Of a DNA stretch of 64,000 bases, positions 1-13,620 are shown in pieces; the stretch's first letter is position 1; each line of letters opens with the position of its first letter. The DNA is from Leptasterias polaris (Eukaryota; Echinodermata; Asteroidea; Forcipulatida; Asteriidae): assembly GCA_037783415.1 (NCBI GenBank), contig JAZGTN010000098.1, positions 496,001-560,000 of the forward strand, read 5' to 3'. Made by a program: the position numbers and the translations under genes. Below the pieces are notes generated by a model. It was given only the letters and a program-made list of their open reading frames with translations, searched no databases and was not told the origin of the DNA.

Positions 1-119
1 AAATGAGAATGTACTTGTCCTCTCAAAGATGAAATTCCGGGTCTGCAGATAGGTACCAGCTGTTATGCACTCATTATAGTATCATACTTATTAGGAGGAG
101 ATATAAATGTACCCACAAC

Positions 120-190
120 ATATAAAAGCAAGTAATAAACCACAAGGGAAACTGACTGGGTAAATTTACTCTACCAACTGAGCTATCTAC
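120..190 (-). repeat. tRNA-derived SINE fragment
   Basis: On the minus strand this reads as the start of a tRNA-like head (TAGATAGCTCAGTTGGTAGAG, an A-box-like stretch, at about 170-190) followed by a body (AGTTTCCCTTGTGGTTTATT) shared with the copies near 430-690, 48990-49270 and 49668-49800. The anticodon stem and T arm are missing, so it is not a tRNA gene. An inverted-repeat element starts exactly where the head breaks off. Confidence 0.6.
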
Positions 191-391
191 AATCCCGGCC
201 ATATCTCGTTGGGCCCCCGCACCACGACCCCGTGCCCCCTTTCAATGTTGGCTCTCATTGCGCGGTCTGAGCTCCATCAACATTGAACGGGGGGACGGGG
301 GAGGGAACATTTATTGCACAGAGGAAGGAAGGACAGAATGTTTATTATCATGTTGCGAATGGGTGGCCCAAGCATTTTGGCCGGGATTGTA
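188..391. mobile_element. Small inverted-repeat element (MITE-like), ~200 bp
   Basis: The stretch starts TACAATCCCGGCC (188-200) and ends with the exact complement GGCCGGGATTGTA (379-391). The interior is GC-rich with C and G runs and no coding potential. It abuts the broken tRNA-like head at 170-190, as if it inserted into it. The superfamily cannot be assigned because the duplicated target is unclear. Confidence 0.55.
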
Positions 392-429
392 GCCCTTGTG
401 TTTGAAATCTTCCTATTTTGTAAACCCTT

Positions 430-690
430 CTGGTTTATTTCTTGATATTTGAAATAACAATTTTCATCCCCTTAAGGTGATCCCTCTGCTGTTGCTTCCC
501 AGTTTGTATTGTAAACTTGGGTGTGATCCCTGGCTACACTGCAGTCGCAGGTTGAATGGCTTCTGAGTGGCATCCCGAAAAAGAATATATTGTCAAAATA
601 GGGAGACCACCAACATTAGGGCTTGATAGCTCAGTTGGTAGAGCGCTGGCACGTTAATGTGGAGGTCGCAGGTTCGAGTCCGGCTCTAGT
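430..690 (+). repeat. tRNA-related SINE, body followed by tRNA-like module
   Basis: A ~190-bp body (from about 430 to 618) is followed by a tRNA-like module at about 619-690 with an A-box-like TAGCTCAGTTGGTAGAGCG and a B-box-like GGTTCGAGTC. The same order, body first and tRNA-like part last, recurs in reverse complement at 48990-49270 with most of the body alignable. A canonical SINE has the tRNA part first, so this may be a tandem or permuted unit. The tRNA-like part lacks a convincing acceptor stem and is not called as a tRNA gene. Confidence 0.7.
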
Positions 691-867
691 CAATTATTCT
701 TTGTTAAAACCAAAATTAAGTATACCAGCTTAATAACATTATTGTCATGATATACCAACGTATACAACTCAAAAACATGGCTGAAGTGTTTTTTGTTGTT
801 GATAAAGACTGGAAACTACTGTCTGACCATTCAATATCATTCATGTGGTTTAAATAATAGATGTATA

Positions 868-955
868 AACGGCAGAAATGGGCCACACGGTTGACCAACT
901 TAAATAACGCTGGGAGAGCTTACCTATATATAGAATGTTCAGGAAGGATCTGTCT
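868..955 (-). repeat. LTR-like direct repeat, distal copy
   Basis: About 85 bases beginning GAAATGGGCCA and running through GGTTGACCAACT and GGGAGAG to AGAATGTTC recur in the same orientation at 3653-3742, on the other side of the decayed Ty3/Gypsy pol sequence. Direct repeats bracketing pol are what LTR remnants look like. The repeated piece is far shorter than a normal LTR, and its outer edges could not be matched further. Confidence 0.45.
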
Positions 956-3340
956 CAAAATGTTTTACACAATTGACCATACATCCTTAGCAAATATCGC
1001 TTACAGGTCTGGACATACCTCTTAACGGCCGTGTGGGAACCTGGCCAGTAGAAGTGTTTTTTTTCTTGCTGAAGTGTCTTATGCCAACCAAGATGACTCA
1101 TTTCATCATGTAGTCTCTGTAGAACCAGGGGCTGCAAATCTTATGGAAGAACAGGAACACCTCTCACCATAGTCCTATCCTACTTGCCGTAGACCAACAT
1201 CCCTGTTTCCACACGTAGGCATTCCCAGCATCGTAGTAACCTTTGCACATCTTTTGGTTCACGCCGTGCCTGTCTTTGGCTGAACTTGCCTTTTTATCAG
1301 TCTTGAGCTGTACTACCCGACTAATCGTGTTGGCTTCTTGTTGAGCATTTAGAAGATCCACATCACCCTGAATATGACTCGTACCCCCCAATTCACTGTG
1401 GGACTTCGAGCTCTCTCCAACAGAATCAGACATGTTCCAATTTCTTGATCTGGAAGTCTCCATTCCATTAAACATTGTACTTTTGCAGACTCCTGCTGCT
1501 CGTCTCTCACCTGGCTTTTGTTTGTCCAGACAACTTTATTTCTACTACACGGCTGATTGCACTTGCAGGATCACTGTGTTGGTCTTCCAGGAGATTTTGG
1601 CTTTGTAAACCAGGTGTCCTTTCTCCCCTCGCGTGAATAACCTGGACGTGCAGTTTCAGCAACTGGTTGTTCCTTCGTCTTCTCTGTATTGTCAAGAATA
1701 TGGGATACCTCATCATGCGAGATTCTAGACAGAGCATCGGCGATGCCGTTGTTTACACCCGGACGATACAGTATGTCAAGTTGATATTGTGCAAGGTCAC
1801 TGACTCAGCACTGGCTATGCACGCCTATCTTTGCTGTCTCCAGAACATGTCATCGGATTACTGTCAGTGATTGCTGTTACTCCTCTTAATCCTGACAGTC
1901 TCGGAACTTCACTGTGAGTGCCCAATGCAATGCTTTGAACTGTAGTTTATGCGCTAGATATTTCTTCTCTGCTGACGAGAGAGCCCTACTCGCTCCCGTT
2001 CATCCTGCTGTGACAATACTGCTCCTTACCCACCTAAAGATGCATCGGTGTGTACCACGAATGGCTGAGTGTAAACCGAGTAAGCCAGAATTGGAGCGGA
2101 CGTCAGTTTAGAGATCAGAGTTTTGAATGCCCCTTGACACTCATCCTTCCCGAAGAAGGGTGGTGTTCTTGTCCCTCTGATCAGTGCAAACAGGGGGGGT
2201 GGTGATCTTGGCATAGTCTTTAACATACTTCCGGTTGTATCCAGTGATTCCCAGAAAACTTCTGACATTCCTCTTGCACTTCGGTACTTCCTAATTTACT
2301 ATAGCTGAATCTTCTTCGGGTTTGTTGCAACTCCTTCAGCTGAAACTATATGACCGAGGTGCTGGACACTCCTCTTCATAAAGTGGCATTTTGATGGTTT
2401 AATCTTCAGGTTGTGATGTCATAGTCTATCGAACACCTGAGTCAGACGACTGATGTGTTCTTGCACTGTTTTGCTGAAAATGATCACATCGTCAAGGTAA
2501 AGTAGAACACTCTCGAACTGCATACCAGTGAATATTGTTGACATCAATCGTTGGAAGGTGGTGGGTGCATACATGTACGTAAGACCAAACGTCATTCTAG
2601 TGAATTCGAAGAGACCCGGGGGGGGGGGGGGGGGGGGGGGGTGTGAACGCTGTCTTCTGACAATCTTCCTCTGCCTCTTTGACTTGGAAAACCCAGGTCT
2701 ATTGCAATGTTTGGCACTTTAATATCGGATGCTTGGATACAAACTCATCTGTGATGGTAGTTACCTGGGATCCAGTATCTATTGAGGCCATGCACTTTCT
2801 TCCTGAGACAGTAACTTTGGTGCTGGTTACAGGGCCAACTATTTGTCTCTCTTCCGGCTGTTCATTTCCATCTAAAGACGTGACTACTATTGATGGATGA
2901 CTGAAAGGATTAGGGCTCTCTTGTTGCATAGACAAACACACTCCTCACCGAGTGACAGTAGCCTACCTTGCTGCTTCTTCACCTCTTCGACGTGTCTCTG
3001 CAGAGCCTCTAAAGCGATGGCGTATTCTGCCGCACTTTCATTAGAATGTTGCTTTTCCCTCCTTCCCCAAACTCCTCCAGAAGTTCTAATATGGCAGCCT
3101 CTGCTGTAACCTCAGTGCTTCGGGACTCGAGGTTCAGGACTACGTCTCTAGTTCTGCCCCTGGTGTGACGTACTACTTCCTGGAACTGCAGGAGTGGTGG
3201 TTTTGGGCATTTTGCCTCCAAGAGATATCTGATATCTCGCACCAAATCCCCACTGACATTCAACCCGTTCCTTTCTGATAAAGACCCGGAAAATGTGGGA
3301 CCATTTTTAATCTGGTGTGAGGTATATGTGAATGGCACAT
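955..3340 (-). pseudogene. Degenerate Ty3/Gypsy-type retrotransposon gag-pol remnant
   Basis: Pieces of an LTR retrotransposon lie in the canonical order on the minus strand, in several frames. There is a gag-like piece (about 3338-3009), an aspartic protease piece with DTGSQVTTI (DTG at 2771-2779), a reverse transcriptase piece with the YLDD catalytic box (2488-2499), the RT/RNase H connection with VHTDAS (near 2030-2060), an RNase H end with NGIADALSR (near 1720-1755), and an integrase zinc-binding piece with LHDEMSHLG and FYWPG (1137-955). A long G tract at about 2619-2641 and many stops and frameshifts interrupt it, and most of the integrase core is missing. Domain order and motifs support Ty3/Gypsy. 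It cannot be active. Confidence 0.85.
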
Positions 3341-3652
3341 AAGGCTGCTGTGTGGGCGGCTGATGTTAAGGTTGATGCTCTGTCAGTGTGACTTCAACAG
3401 GGTCAAAATCTGCCAGGTGTAGGTGTAGGGAATGATAGGTCTGATGGACAGTGGACACGGAGAAGTCATCCTGTATCTTTTAAAATTTCTAGCAAAAGCA
3501 CTGTGTTGGGTAAAAACATGATTTGAAGAAAACACTTTTGACCTATGTATGACAAATTTGCAGATTTAGAAAAAAAAAAAGTTGCTAAATTCTGATAGAA
3601 AATCTATTTGTCTCGAGTTTTGGCACCCCCCCCCCCCCATAAAAGTAACCGG

Positions 3653-3742
3653 AGGAAATGGGCCATTCGGTTGACCAACTGAAATAACAGTGGGAGAGAT
3701 TACCTCTAGAATGTTCGAGAAGGATCCGTCACAAAAACAAAG
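3653..3742 (-). repeat. LTR-like direct repeat, proximal copy
   Basis: Direct repeat partner of 868-955. It lies just beyond the gag end of the minus-strand pol remnant, where the 5' LTR of that element would be. Confidence 0.45.
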
Positions 3743-3744
3743 GG

Positions 3745-6700
3745 TTCTATAAGAAATGTCTACTTAACACTATTTAATGAGCCAATCAGGAACAAACAAA
3801 AAAAGTTAACAATGAGAATTTGGAAAGAAAGTTTTAGGATTTTGCACCCCCCCAAAAAAAAAAATTAAAAAAGGTTGAATCCAAAAATATACTACTGTAA
3901 AAAAATATAAAACAAGCCCAACACAGCACTAGTGAGGGTCACTCAAAATGAGTACATTCTGAACATAAGCTGTAAATACCAGATTATTGAGTAGGTCCCA
4001 GGAATTGAGGCAGGTGGTGTCCGATAATAATGCTTACTCCTTGCTGCCAAACTGCTCACTGACAAGCTCACATTGGTCAGTGCCAGGACAAGGTAGTTGG
4101 TCAGGCACCCTTCAGAAATTAACTATATTAGACCACATGAAGTGTGAGTACCACTCAACTAGGGGTGCCACTCAAAAGGTGCACATAAAATGATCTAGTT
4201 TGGGAGCCTCCCCCTTGCAAATATAAATTAAGGTATGATTAAATACCCCTCTCCTACAGATGCATCATGCCAGCCCGCAATGATAGTTCTGTGTGCAGTT
4301 CCAAATGGTTGGTCAACTTATTATTTTTCCTCTGGTAAACATGGTAAATGTTACAGAAAATACAAAATAGGAGGGTTATTTAAACATCTAAGTTTTACAG
4401 ATAGTAAGCGGAAAAAGATTATTGTTTGAAATTCCTCTGTTTATAAGTGTGTCTTTGGCATGATATTGGTGTGTCACGCACTTTAAACATGACAAATTTA
4501 ACTATTATGGAACGTAGTTGAACAGATATTTATAACCATTGTGCTTCCTTGTTTATCATCCATAAGATTAGTTCGTCAAAATTAACTATCACTGAGAACT
4601 AAATTGTTTTAATTATTGCTTTAACTTTAGAATATTTAATAAGGTAATAACAGGGTGTATATGTCATCTTTTCCAAGGTTTTTGGATTACAAAGTTTGAA
4701 TATGGCAAGTAAGTCAATCTTTATTGTAATCATCCACAGTTGTTGACCAACCCATCCACCATGGCATGCTCTCCTTGGTAAAGGGTACCTCTTTGAGACA
4801 ATTGTAAATTTCTATTGGAACTTTTCATGGGGCATCAAGGCAATGACCTTGAGCAACAGAGGCAATTGCCTCTGTAAAGTATACGGCCTGATGTGGGGGA
4901 TCAATGTGTCATGTTGCTGTGTCGGTGCAAAACAATTACTCTAGCTTTTACATGACAAATGTGTTTGAAACTGTAATACTTATGAACTCCTCTTGCATGG
5001 AGTTTAGATAAAGTGTTATTACAAAATAATTTTTGCACTGACCATTGCTGACTGGACAATATTACACAAGTTTTGTGTTATTTGCACATTAAAGGGACCC
5101 AAATCCAACCCAGACTACAATTGGGACAAAATGCCACAGGCCCTTTTCTACCAAGCTATCAATCACCATAAAAGATGAGTACACCAATATGTCGATTTGG
5201 ATTTCTTAGTAAAATGTGAGGTAATGGGGTATCAACTCATCTTTAAGATGAATGGTAGCATCTTGTAAGTATCAAGCCCAGGGCAGACCATAGGTAGTGT
5301 AAAGGGAGCGAGGATGGGTTGAAGCAACAATTAATGAATCAATTGCTTATTTCTACAATTTCTAAGAATCCAGGATTAACAGCAAAATGTGCCGGGGGAA
5401 TGAGCGAAACGTTGGTTGATTTGCTGAAATGTACAGTGCAATATTTATAAAGCAATATACAAGATGCATATTAAATTTAACAGTACCACTTTACAATTGT
5501 TCACAATTCATTTGTATGTAAACAATTGAACATATTTCTTGTTTTTAAAAGTTGGTGAAATAAATGGCATGCATTGCATTTATGTGTATTTTTCTTGTTT
5601 AAATTAAACTGGAAGAGATATGATCAAATACAAAAGGTATTTTACAATGCAAAATGTGACCCCTTTTAACCATGGAGCTGTCTTGTCAGTGTTTACATAG
5701 GGAGGAAGGGAAGTTGATGTAACTTCCAGGAAGTCATGACAATTTAGGCCTACTTTCAATACAGATATAGAATGTTGGGTACAGTAACTCATGTGAAAGT
5801 CTTCCGAAAAGAAGAAGAGGGAGAGGGCTTTGAAATGTTGGCAGCTCAGATATACTTTTTTAAGCTTGAAGTCATTTTGTAAATTTAGAATGTGATTGGA
5901 AACTGCCTAGTGTTAAGTACATGTAGAGGCATTTTTGAATAAGCCTATTTATTATTTTTAGCATTGTTGAATTTGTATATGTTGCCATTTAATTTATTTT
6001 TGGTGTTAGGATTTGTTTTTTGACAGACATGAATTAACAGAAGTAAATGACTAATTTAGTAACCAAGTGGGTTTTTTAAACTAAGGTTTGTGGTGGTGAC
6101 CATTTTAGTTCCAATCTCTCATGAACTGTTGTGGTTCTGAAGAGACCAGAGCCCAATTTATAAAGCCTGTAAAGTACAAACACCTGTTAAGCACAGAAAA
6201 TTCTTCCTTAGCAAAAACAGATAACCAGCCAGAATTCCATGAAGCTTACAACATTGTTACGACTTGTACCCAACTGTTTTTTCGCTAATAGGAGTAAAAG
6301 TGTGCTAAGCAATATTCTCTGCTTAACAGCTATATGACATTAAGCGCGGATGCATCAATGCCACCAATGCCATGGATGCTAGACTCGGATTTAACACCGG
6401 ACCGCAGGCCTTGGACCAGAGATTTTAGCATTGGGGCACTGTCATTGAGTCACGACTGGCAAGTCCGGCGGAGGTCTTGTGTTTTCCAATTCAGCCTTCC
6501 TTCCTTACGCTCATGGAAGTGTGTTTATTAGGACATGACAGAACATTTTCCCCCGAATTACTATAATTCCACCATGGCGGGTCACTGCCCGGGGCTAGGG
6601 CGGGTCACTGCCCGGGGTTTTATTCTGCCCGGGTGGATAAGTAATCCGGGATTTGCTTCCCGCCACGTCCTAAATACATTTCCATAAATGTATGGCTAAT

Positions 6701-7105
6701 AGTTTACACAATAATGTTCGCACGCCTACTTAATTCTGGTCCATCATTAAAAAATAATTGAGTTAAAAGCCCTGTGTCTGATGCATCTTTTCGATTGTGT
6801 AAAGTTCACAATCGTGATGATGTAATAATTTTCCTGAAGCGGATCTTTTGTCTTTTAACTGAGAATAGAGAATAATCATTCATAGGCCCAAATACAGTTT
6901 GATTTTAACAGTAGACTTTCCTTTTAACATGCTTTTTGTAGGCGTTTAAATTGCCCATCTATCAGTACTTCATCACAACCATTTTTTTAAACATCAGGTG
7001 AACAGGTAAATTGCAGTTTATTTTGCTTAAAATATATGAGATATGTAAAATTGTATTTCGAGTTTGACTCTCCTGTCGGGTTTGTTTTACCATAGTTCTT
7101 TAATT
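3745..7105. other. Intergenic AT-rich stretch without recognisable genes
   Basis: No supported coding exon was found on either strand. The piece at 4235-4410 has a diverged relative at 39790-39990 (shared phrases such as AAATGGTTGGTCAACT and AAATGTTAC), so it is an old dispersed repeat. At 6565-6650 a short GC-rich phrase GGCGGGTCACTGCCCGGGG is repeated twice. Confidence 0.5.
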
Positions 7106-7107
7106 GA

Positions 7108-9525
7108 TTAGTACTTATAATTATCGTTTATATCAAATATCATATTCTTTTGATTTAATGGATGTAATGTTGTTTGTCTTCATGACTTAATTCCAGGATG
7201 GAGCTGGGTTGGAACAATCTTTATTTATTTGTTTACGACACTATACAATTTCTTTTAATATCGTGGTTATTTGTTAGTTTGATTAATTTTGCCAAATATT
7301 GCCCGTTAATATTGGCGATGGTGAATTATGCGGTTTTATATAATTTTGAGGACCCGTTATGATTTTGTATAAACTAACTTTCATCCCTTAAAACATTATC
7401 GGGTAGTATATAAGAAACTATTGGCAGAGGCCTAGTTGTTCTTTTCTTGCCTTCCCATCTGTGTAGCATTACCACTACTTCTGGGTCAGAAATGACCGGG
7501 TTCCGGGTCCCGGGTCCCATTGGTCACCCTGACCCATTTGTGGGTCAATAGGACCCGATATCTGTGTCAAAATTATCACATTAGGGGTCAAACTGATGCA
7601 TAATCCGAGTTAATCCCATTTGTCAACCAGTTAAACTGTAGCCTTTAAATTTGAATGGGTATCAAACAAAAATGGCTGTACTACTACTAGTGCAGTCAGT
7701 CAGCAGATGAACTTTTGTGACTTATGGAAACGTATACCCTACTCTGTAAACCAATGGACAATACTTTTGAGTAGGCTTTTGAACCATCTGTTGATATCTT
7801 TAAGACTTAACTGCTGTACTTAAGTATTGCATTTCTCTTTAACGCACTATTGCTAAACATCAGTTGATCAGGAGACAATAAATGCTTCCAGGTGTATTTT
7901 GAACAGAATGTATGCAGGAATGTTTCTTATTTTGAAAATAATTTACGAAGAATACGACTATGGTTATTTGTTCAGTGTAGCCCGACGGCATATAAAGTCA
8001 CTTTTTTGAGGTTTAATTTTTTTGAGACAATAAAGCTTATACATTAAATTTTGACCTCTATGATCCTGTAAACATTAATGACAGAGGACCTATTTTGTTT
8101 CTTTCGATAGTCTCCTTTGATGTTTAAAGCAGCATTCGTCGATTTTGTGCACCATGCCCGATATAGGGTAAAGAAAATTTTGAAGTAAACTTGCGTGTAC
8201 AACCATGTAACTTAAGACTACACCGGTTCTTCTTAGAACCCACACTTCTCCCAAAAGAGATTTATTATTGGTTGTACCCGCAAGTTTGTTTTTCTTCTAT
8301 GATAGCTTATGCAAAGCTTACAACATACGGTATGTACATGTATACCATGACTGATAATACGCGGGCAGAGGGAATGTTCCTATTCTCTTGTACAAGTACC
8401 CCCCGCCCCCGCCCCCGAGATTCACAGGACACTAATGGGGAGGGGAGCTGGGTATGCCATGCCACAAATGTACAAACGAGACCCTGCGTTAAAGGCACTG
8501 GACACGTTTTGTAATTGTCAAAGACCAGTATTCTCAATTGGTGTATCACAACATAAGCATAAAGTAACAAACCTGTGCAAATTTGGGCTCAATTTGTCAT
8601 CGAAGTTGCAAGAAAATAATGAAAGAAAAAAAACCCTTGTTGCACAAATTTGTGTGCTTTCAGATGCCTGAAAAGGGCTTCAGGCCTGAAGTCTTTTTCA
8701 GGTTCAAATATTTTAGTGAGAAATTACCTCTTTCTCAAAAACTACGTTACTTCAGAGGGAGTCGTTTCTCAAAATGTTTTATACTATCAACAGCTCTCCG
8801 TTGCTCGTTACCAAGTAAGTTGTTATGCTAATATATATTTTGAGTGATTACCAAACGTGTCCAGTGCCTTTAACAAAGGACCGGTGTTCATTGTCCCTTT
8901 TGTAACATTTAATATCATTGGAATGACATTTTAATTCAAGATTTTGCTGTTTCAAAAGGAGCATTACTCCGTGGGCATAGGCCTACACTATTTGTGCAAC
9001 AAAGTCCGTACACAAACACCATTACTGCATTCAAATTATTGCTTTTAAACCGAGTGTTATTGTAAAATCGAGGAACAGCATTTAATACAAAAATGTAAAT
9101 TCACATTATTTTACTAACATTAATAACGGAATTATCAACGACCCCCCCCCCCCAAAAAGGGGGGGGGGGGTACTCAATGGTGAGAACACTACACACATAA
9201 AAAGATGGGAAGGCAAGCAAAGAACAACTATACTAGGCCTCTGCCAATAGTTTCTGATATACTACCCGATAATGTTTTAAGGGATGAAAGTTAGTTTATA
9301 CAAAATTCACCATCTCCAATATTAACAGGCAATATTTGGCAAAATTAATTAAACTAACAAATAACCACGATATTAAAAGAAATTGTATAGTGTCGTAAAC
9401 AAATAAATAAAGATTGTTCCAACCCAGCTCCATCCTGGAATTAAGTCATGAAGACAAACAACATTACATCCATTAAATCAAAAGAATATGATATTTGATA
9501 TAAACGATAATTATAAGTTATACTA
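7108..9525. mobile_element. 2.4-kb inverted-repeat element with ~340-bp arms
   Basis: The left arm, about 7108-7450, reappears as reverse complement at about 9190-9525. Examples are GGATGGAGCTGGGTTGGAAC near 7196 against GTTCCAACCCAGCTCCATCC near 9415, and the shared GGGATGAAAGTTAGTTTATAC. Arms are near-identical apart from small indels. The ~1.7-kb interior has no transposase-like ORF but contains a separate TTAA-flanked MITE and a C-run/G-run junction at 9141-9171. This is most likely a non-autonomous long-inverted-repeat DNA transposon. No clear TSD was seen, and an unmobilised inverted duplication is the alternative. Confidence 0.7.
8493..8870. mobile_element. TTAA-flanked MITE, 378 bp, intact
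   Basis: TTAA lies on both sides (8489-8492 and 8871-8874). The ends are AGGCACTGGACACGTTT and its complement. The interior has phrases (CAAAGACCAGTATTCTC, CAGAGGGAGTCGTTTCTCA, ATGCTAATATATATTTTGAGT) shared with the copies at 16102-16248, 23377-23710 and 47075-47584. A TTAA target is typical of piggyBac or Kolobok, and no transposase is encoded. I recall the family as abundant in echinoderm DNA, from memory only. Confidence 0.85.
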
Positions 9526-10600
9526 AAAAGTCATTCTGTGCAGTCAAATTTTTACCCCAAAATACAACGTAGGCCTTCAGCAAAGCTAAGGAGAAAGTGT
9601 AACAAGTAATTGTTTTAAGCAAACGTTATTAACCGTTCCACTTCTTTTCTGGACAGGAGTCGAAACCCCTTAACATTTTCACAAATACCAGAGTAGGAGA
9701 GTATTGTTGACATGCATGGGAGGGAGATGCATGGACAATTTATCCTGGGAATTAGTATTACGGGGTTGCCACTTAAACTAAAAGTGATAAAAGTCATACC
9801 GTGACAGAAGATACGGTGTGACTGCAAACCAAGATTAATACAAAAAATGCATTAATATAATCGCATTAATTACAAGCCACTGATAACTACTTGCTCTTGT
9901 GACTAAATCAACTTTGTTGAAATCTAGATAATTTGAGGCGAGGCTTTCATTTGAGATTGGTTTTCTTATGAATTGTCTAGTCCAAGAATTTTTTTAATTT
10001 GATATGACGACACACGAACGAGCATCAGTATTTTTTCCGGATACAATACTTTTAGCAATGTCACTTTCGTTTCAAAAGAAGTTTTTTACTTACTAGAATT
10101 CCATTATTTAACTGGTTTTTCCAATTTTATTGTTGAATCATCTGTCATCAGTTTCGCTCGTAGTGTCTTTCATATAATGTATTCATTTGAAACAATCAAT
10201 TGTTTTTGTCACCAGCTGGTCACCTGTGAAAAGAGATCGATAAAATGATTATACAGGAATCAAATAATTATAAAAGTGGATAGAAAGGGTATTTGATGAA
10301 ACTACTGTTTTAGATAATATATTAATGTATTGTCATAAAAATAAGATAAATAAATAAGTAGGCCTACTAAGAAGTAATAGTGATAACAATAATAATACAA
10401 CTACCGGTATATAAATAAAAAAAGGACAAGAGAAACGAAAGAAATTCATTTTTAAAATACAAAAGTACAGAGCCCCTTAAGGGACAGGTAAAGAAGCAAT
10501 GAATAAGGTAAACAAAATCCCTTTTTGTACAACAGAACCAACAAATAAACGGCTCAATTTAAAATCTGTTGGTAGAAATGAATTTTTATACTCAAATCAT
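9526..10600. other. AT-rich flank downstream of the solute-binding pseudogene
   Basis: No coding exon was recognised. A possible last exon for the adjacent pseudogene could lie here (an AG acceptor near 10215-10230 on the minus strand gives a short open tail), but it has no clear similarity to the tentative last exon of the intact copy. Confidence 0.3.
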
Positions 10601-11129
10601 GGCTGTCTTGTAATGTAAAAACGGCAATATTTTGAACAAATCTTTAATTTAGTTTTCTTACCGTGTTTCTCGGCGACTTCGGAGCATATTCGTTGATAAT
10701 CACTGGACATCTTCAGCTGATCAAAAGCTGGATTCCACCAATCAGCGAGGCGGCTGTCTTTACGTATCATAATAGCTGACCCGTCTCCATTGCATATAGA
10801 AATTGGCTCACCAGGTGCAACATCGAGGTCTGCGGCAAGATTGAGGGAGTTGATATTGGTGAATACTGCATCAACCTGGTGTTGAGAAGAGGTAAAAGGC
10901 AACGCATAATGAGAAAAATAACTCCAGTTTGTGTCTGCTTTTCCGATTAGACAATATTAAAATGAAATCCAAATTAATGTAAACAGAGCTTTGTTGCTTA
11001 TTTTAGCTTGGCAGCATGGAATGAGTGAACGTACAGTTATACAGCCTGCTGTTTAACAAAGTCACATTATATAATGATGGACAAGCAACTATTCGGAAAG
11101 ACCTCATTGGAAATAATTTGTTTATTTTG

Positions 11130-11700
11130 CACTTTTCATCCAGTCCTTGCAGGCGTATGGTAGAAGTAGCTCCATTGAGAAACTGGGCTGGGTTTGGAGT
11201 GTCGAATCCTTGCAGCCGTGTGGAGGAGTTGGAGAGTGACTATCTGGTCCAATCCTTACACGTGTGTTGAGGAGGCATCTTTATCGAGAGATTTGAAATG
11301 GGGTTTGAAGTTTGACTCTCTGGTCGAATCCTTGCAGCCGTATGGAGAAGATACATCAATTGAGAGACAGGGCTGGGGTTTGGAGAGTGACTATCTGGTC
11401 CAATCCTTGTAGGTGTGTTGAGGAGGTACCTCCAATCCATTGAGAGACTGGGCTGGGGTTTGGAGAGTGACTCTCTGGTCCAATCCTTGCAGGTATGGGA
11501 GGCTTCTTTATCGAGAGATTTGGATGGGGTTTGGAGTTTGACTCTCTGGTCCAATCTTTGCAGGTGGGTGGAGTACCTCCATTGAGAGACTGCGCTTGGG
11601 TTTGGAGTGTAAATCTCTAATCCAACCCTTGAGGACGTCTGGAGGAGGTACCTCAATTAAGAGACTGGGATGGTGTTGGTGTGACTCTCCGTCCAGTCCT
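11130..11700. repeat. Minisatellite, ~70-80-bp unit, about seven degenerate copies
   Basis: The phrase CTCTGGTCCAATCCTTGCAGG recurs with variation near 11235, 11318, 11391, 11470, 11539, 11609 and 11684. It alternates with a phrase like GAGAGACTGGGCTGGGGTTTGG. A 138-codon open frame across it on the minus strand is a by-product of the repeat. It lies in the pseudogene interval where exon 6 would be expected, so array growth or rearrangement may have removed that exon. Confidence 0.8.
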
Positions 11701-13611
11701 TGATGAAGTTGCCAGTATTATCTTGAAACGAAGATCTTGAGCGGCAGAATGTTTGGGCATCATCCTCCAATACTGAGACCAAAGTGTGAGAGAATGATCG
11801 TCTGCCGGTGTCGCGCACTGATCATTCCGGCGTACTAAACGTACCAGATGACTAATAATATAATACATTACGGCATGGTCATGCCTGCGCGCAGCTAGCG
11901 AAAGTAGTCAATTTTGTGCCGCACTGAGTGTTCCTCTAGTCTCTAGCTGTCATGGCGTCGCCTATGAGCTGTTAGTAGTGTGATGAACGCACAATCATGT
12001 CAAGTCGTTTTGTAACTCTATGTGTGAAGATATCAAGAATAATTCATTACCTTACCAGCGGGAAGTATGCGGAAGGCCTGACAGAGGGGGGGAAAGAGGG
12101 CTGTACGTGCCCAATCTAAGATATATTCTTAGACGAGGCCAGTAAGTACTCAATGACAAATGAGTTACAGAGCACGAGAAGGAGACCACGTCACCAACAC
12201 GGCTGGAACGAACAGTACGGCCGCGCGTGCGTACGACACCTGGAATGCTCAGTACGCCGGAACGTCGAGGACGTGACACCGGCTTAGTTGACTCCGTCGT
12301 ACGTCCAGTGTCATTTTTGGGCGACCTCGTGCCGAATGGTGTGTTGCCAGTGGTAATGCATGATCCACTGGTCTGGCGCAGTCCTTGGAGGTAGTCAATT
12401 GTTTGATATTACAAATTATCTTCCAACTACCAATGGCCTCTCATTAAATGAAATCATTCAGAAAAAAACAAAGCAAACAATTTCAAGTGAAAACTCGAAC
12501 ACAACAAAACAACAAAGTCTACCAAAAAATAAGTACTGAAGAGGATACATAAATAAATCAAATTATAAAAAAAGTTACAACTGAACCGTAATGAAAAAAG
12601 TGATTTTAAAGTATTAGGCCTATAACCTTTCATGCAGTGTAAATAACGAGTAATAATATTAAAACGCCCTCACCGTCAACTGTGTCCGTTTAAGGCAGTA
12701 CTCATTTGTTGCAGCGCCACCAAGGAACCCGATGGTCTTGCCGGTTAAGTCGTTAGCCATGAAGTTTCCGGGGTTTCCCCTCTTCACGAAAAACACGCTT
12801 TCCTGAGCTTTACGGAATGGTTTTGTGAACGACACAGAAACTGCTCTCTCGTACGTGCTATACCAACAGTTACCAGCAATCAGAAAAAAAAATAAAAAAA
12901 TTGTTGTTGATATATTCAAGATATTTTAGAGTGGTCCAGAAATATATAACACAAAAGCAGAGACACTTTGACCCAACCTACCAGTACATCCGTCGTACCA
13001 CCCACTCACAAGCCCCACCCCTGGGCGTGGTCTCTCGCCAGCCTTTGAGTCCTGTAGCAATTCTCGTATACATCCCACATCATTCGGCAATTCTTGTTGG
13101 CTCTGGCACACACTAGAGGGCGAAAAAAGACGACATGTTAAACTATATTGCTTGCACAGTTATTTATCCATCAACATTCAATCTTCAAAATAATATTTGG
13201 TTCTTTAAAATTTCTCTCTCTATAATTGAAAGAGTTGTACACAATATTTAGAGAAGGTTTGCACCCAGTACGGATTTTTTCTCTGGCTATGAATTAAGAA
13301 TATTTAATGGAAATCTAAATTCATTGGAATCAAAAAATACCACAAAGCATAGACACTATGACGTCATACTGTTTTTATTACCTGCTTCAACGATGTCAAC
13401 GTGAAACCCTCTGACCGTTCCGGACAACTCATGACTGTAAACAAAAAACAGGATAAATAATACAGTCAACCATCTTTAAAATTTGTACACGGCCAGCAAT
13501 GACTGTCCGTAAGATGGTCGTTAACAGCATCCTAATCTAAACCGACACACCTTATAATACAAACAATAACAGATTTATGAACGTGTGACAAGCCCTTCCC
13601 CCAAAAAACAC

Positions 13612-13620
13612 AACGGCGGA

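Noticed and set aside
619..690. Candidate tRNA gene (also 49668-49740, 50630-50722, 48995-49065, 54155-54230)
   Set aside because: A and B boxes are present but acceptor stems do not pair convincingly and each sits inside a repeated SINE unit.
11240..11656. 138-codon open frame
   Set aside because: Produced by the ~75-bp minisatellite; codon content simply follows the repeat.
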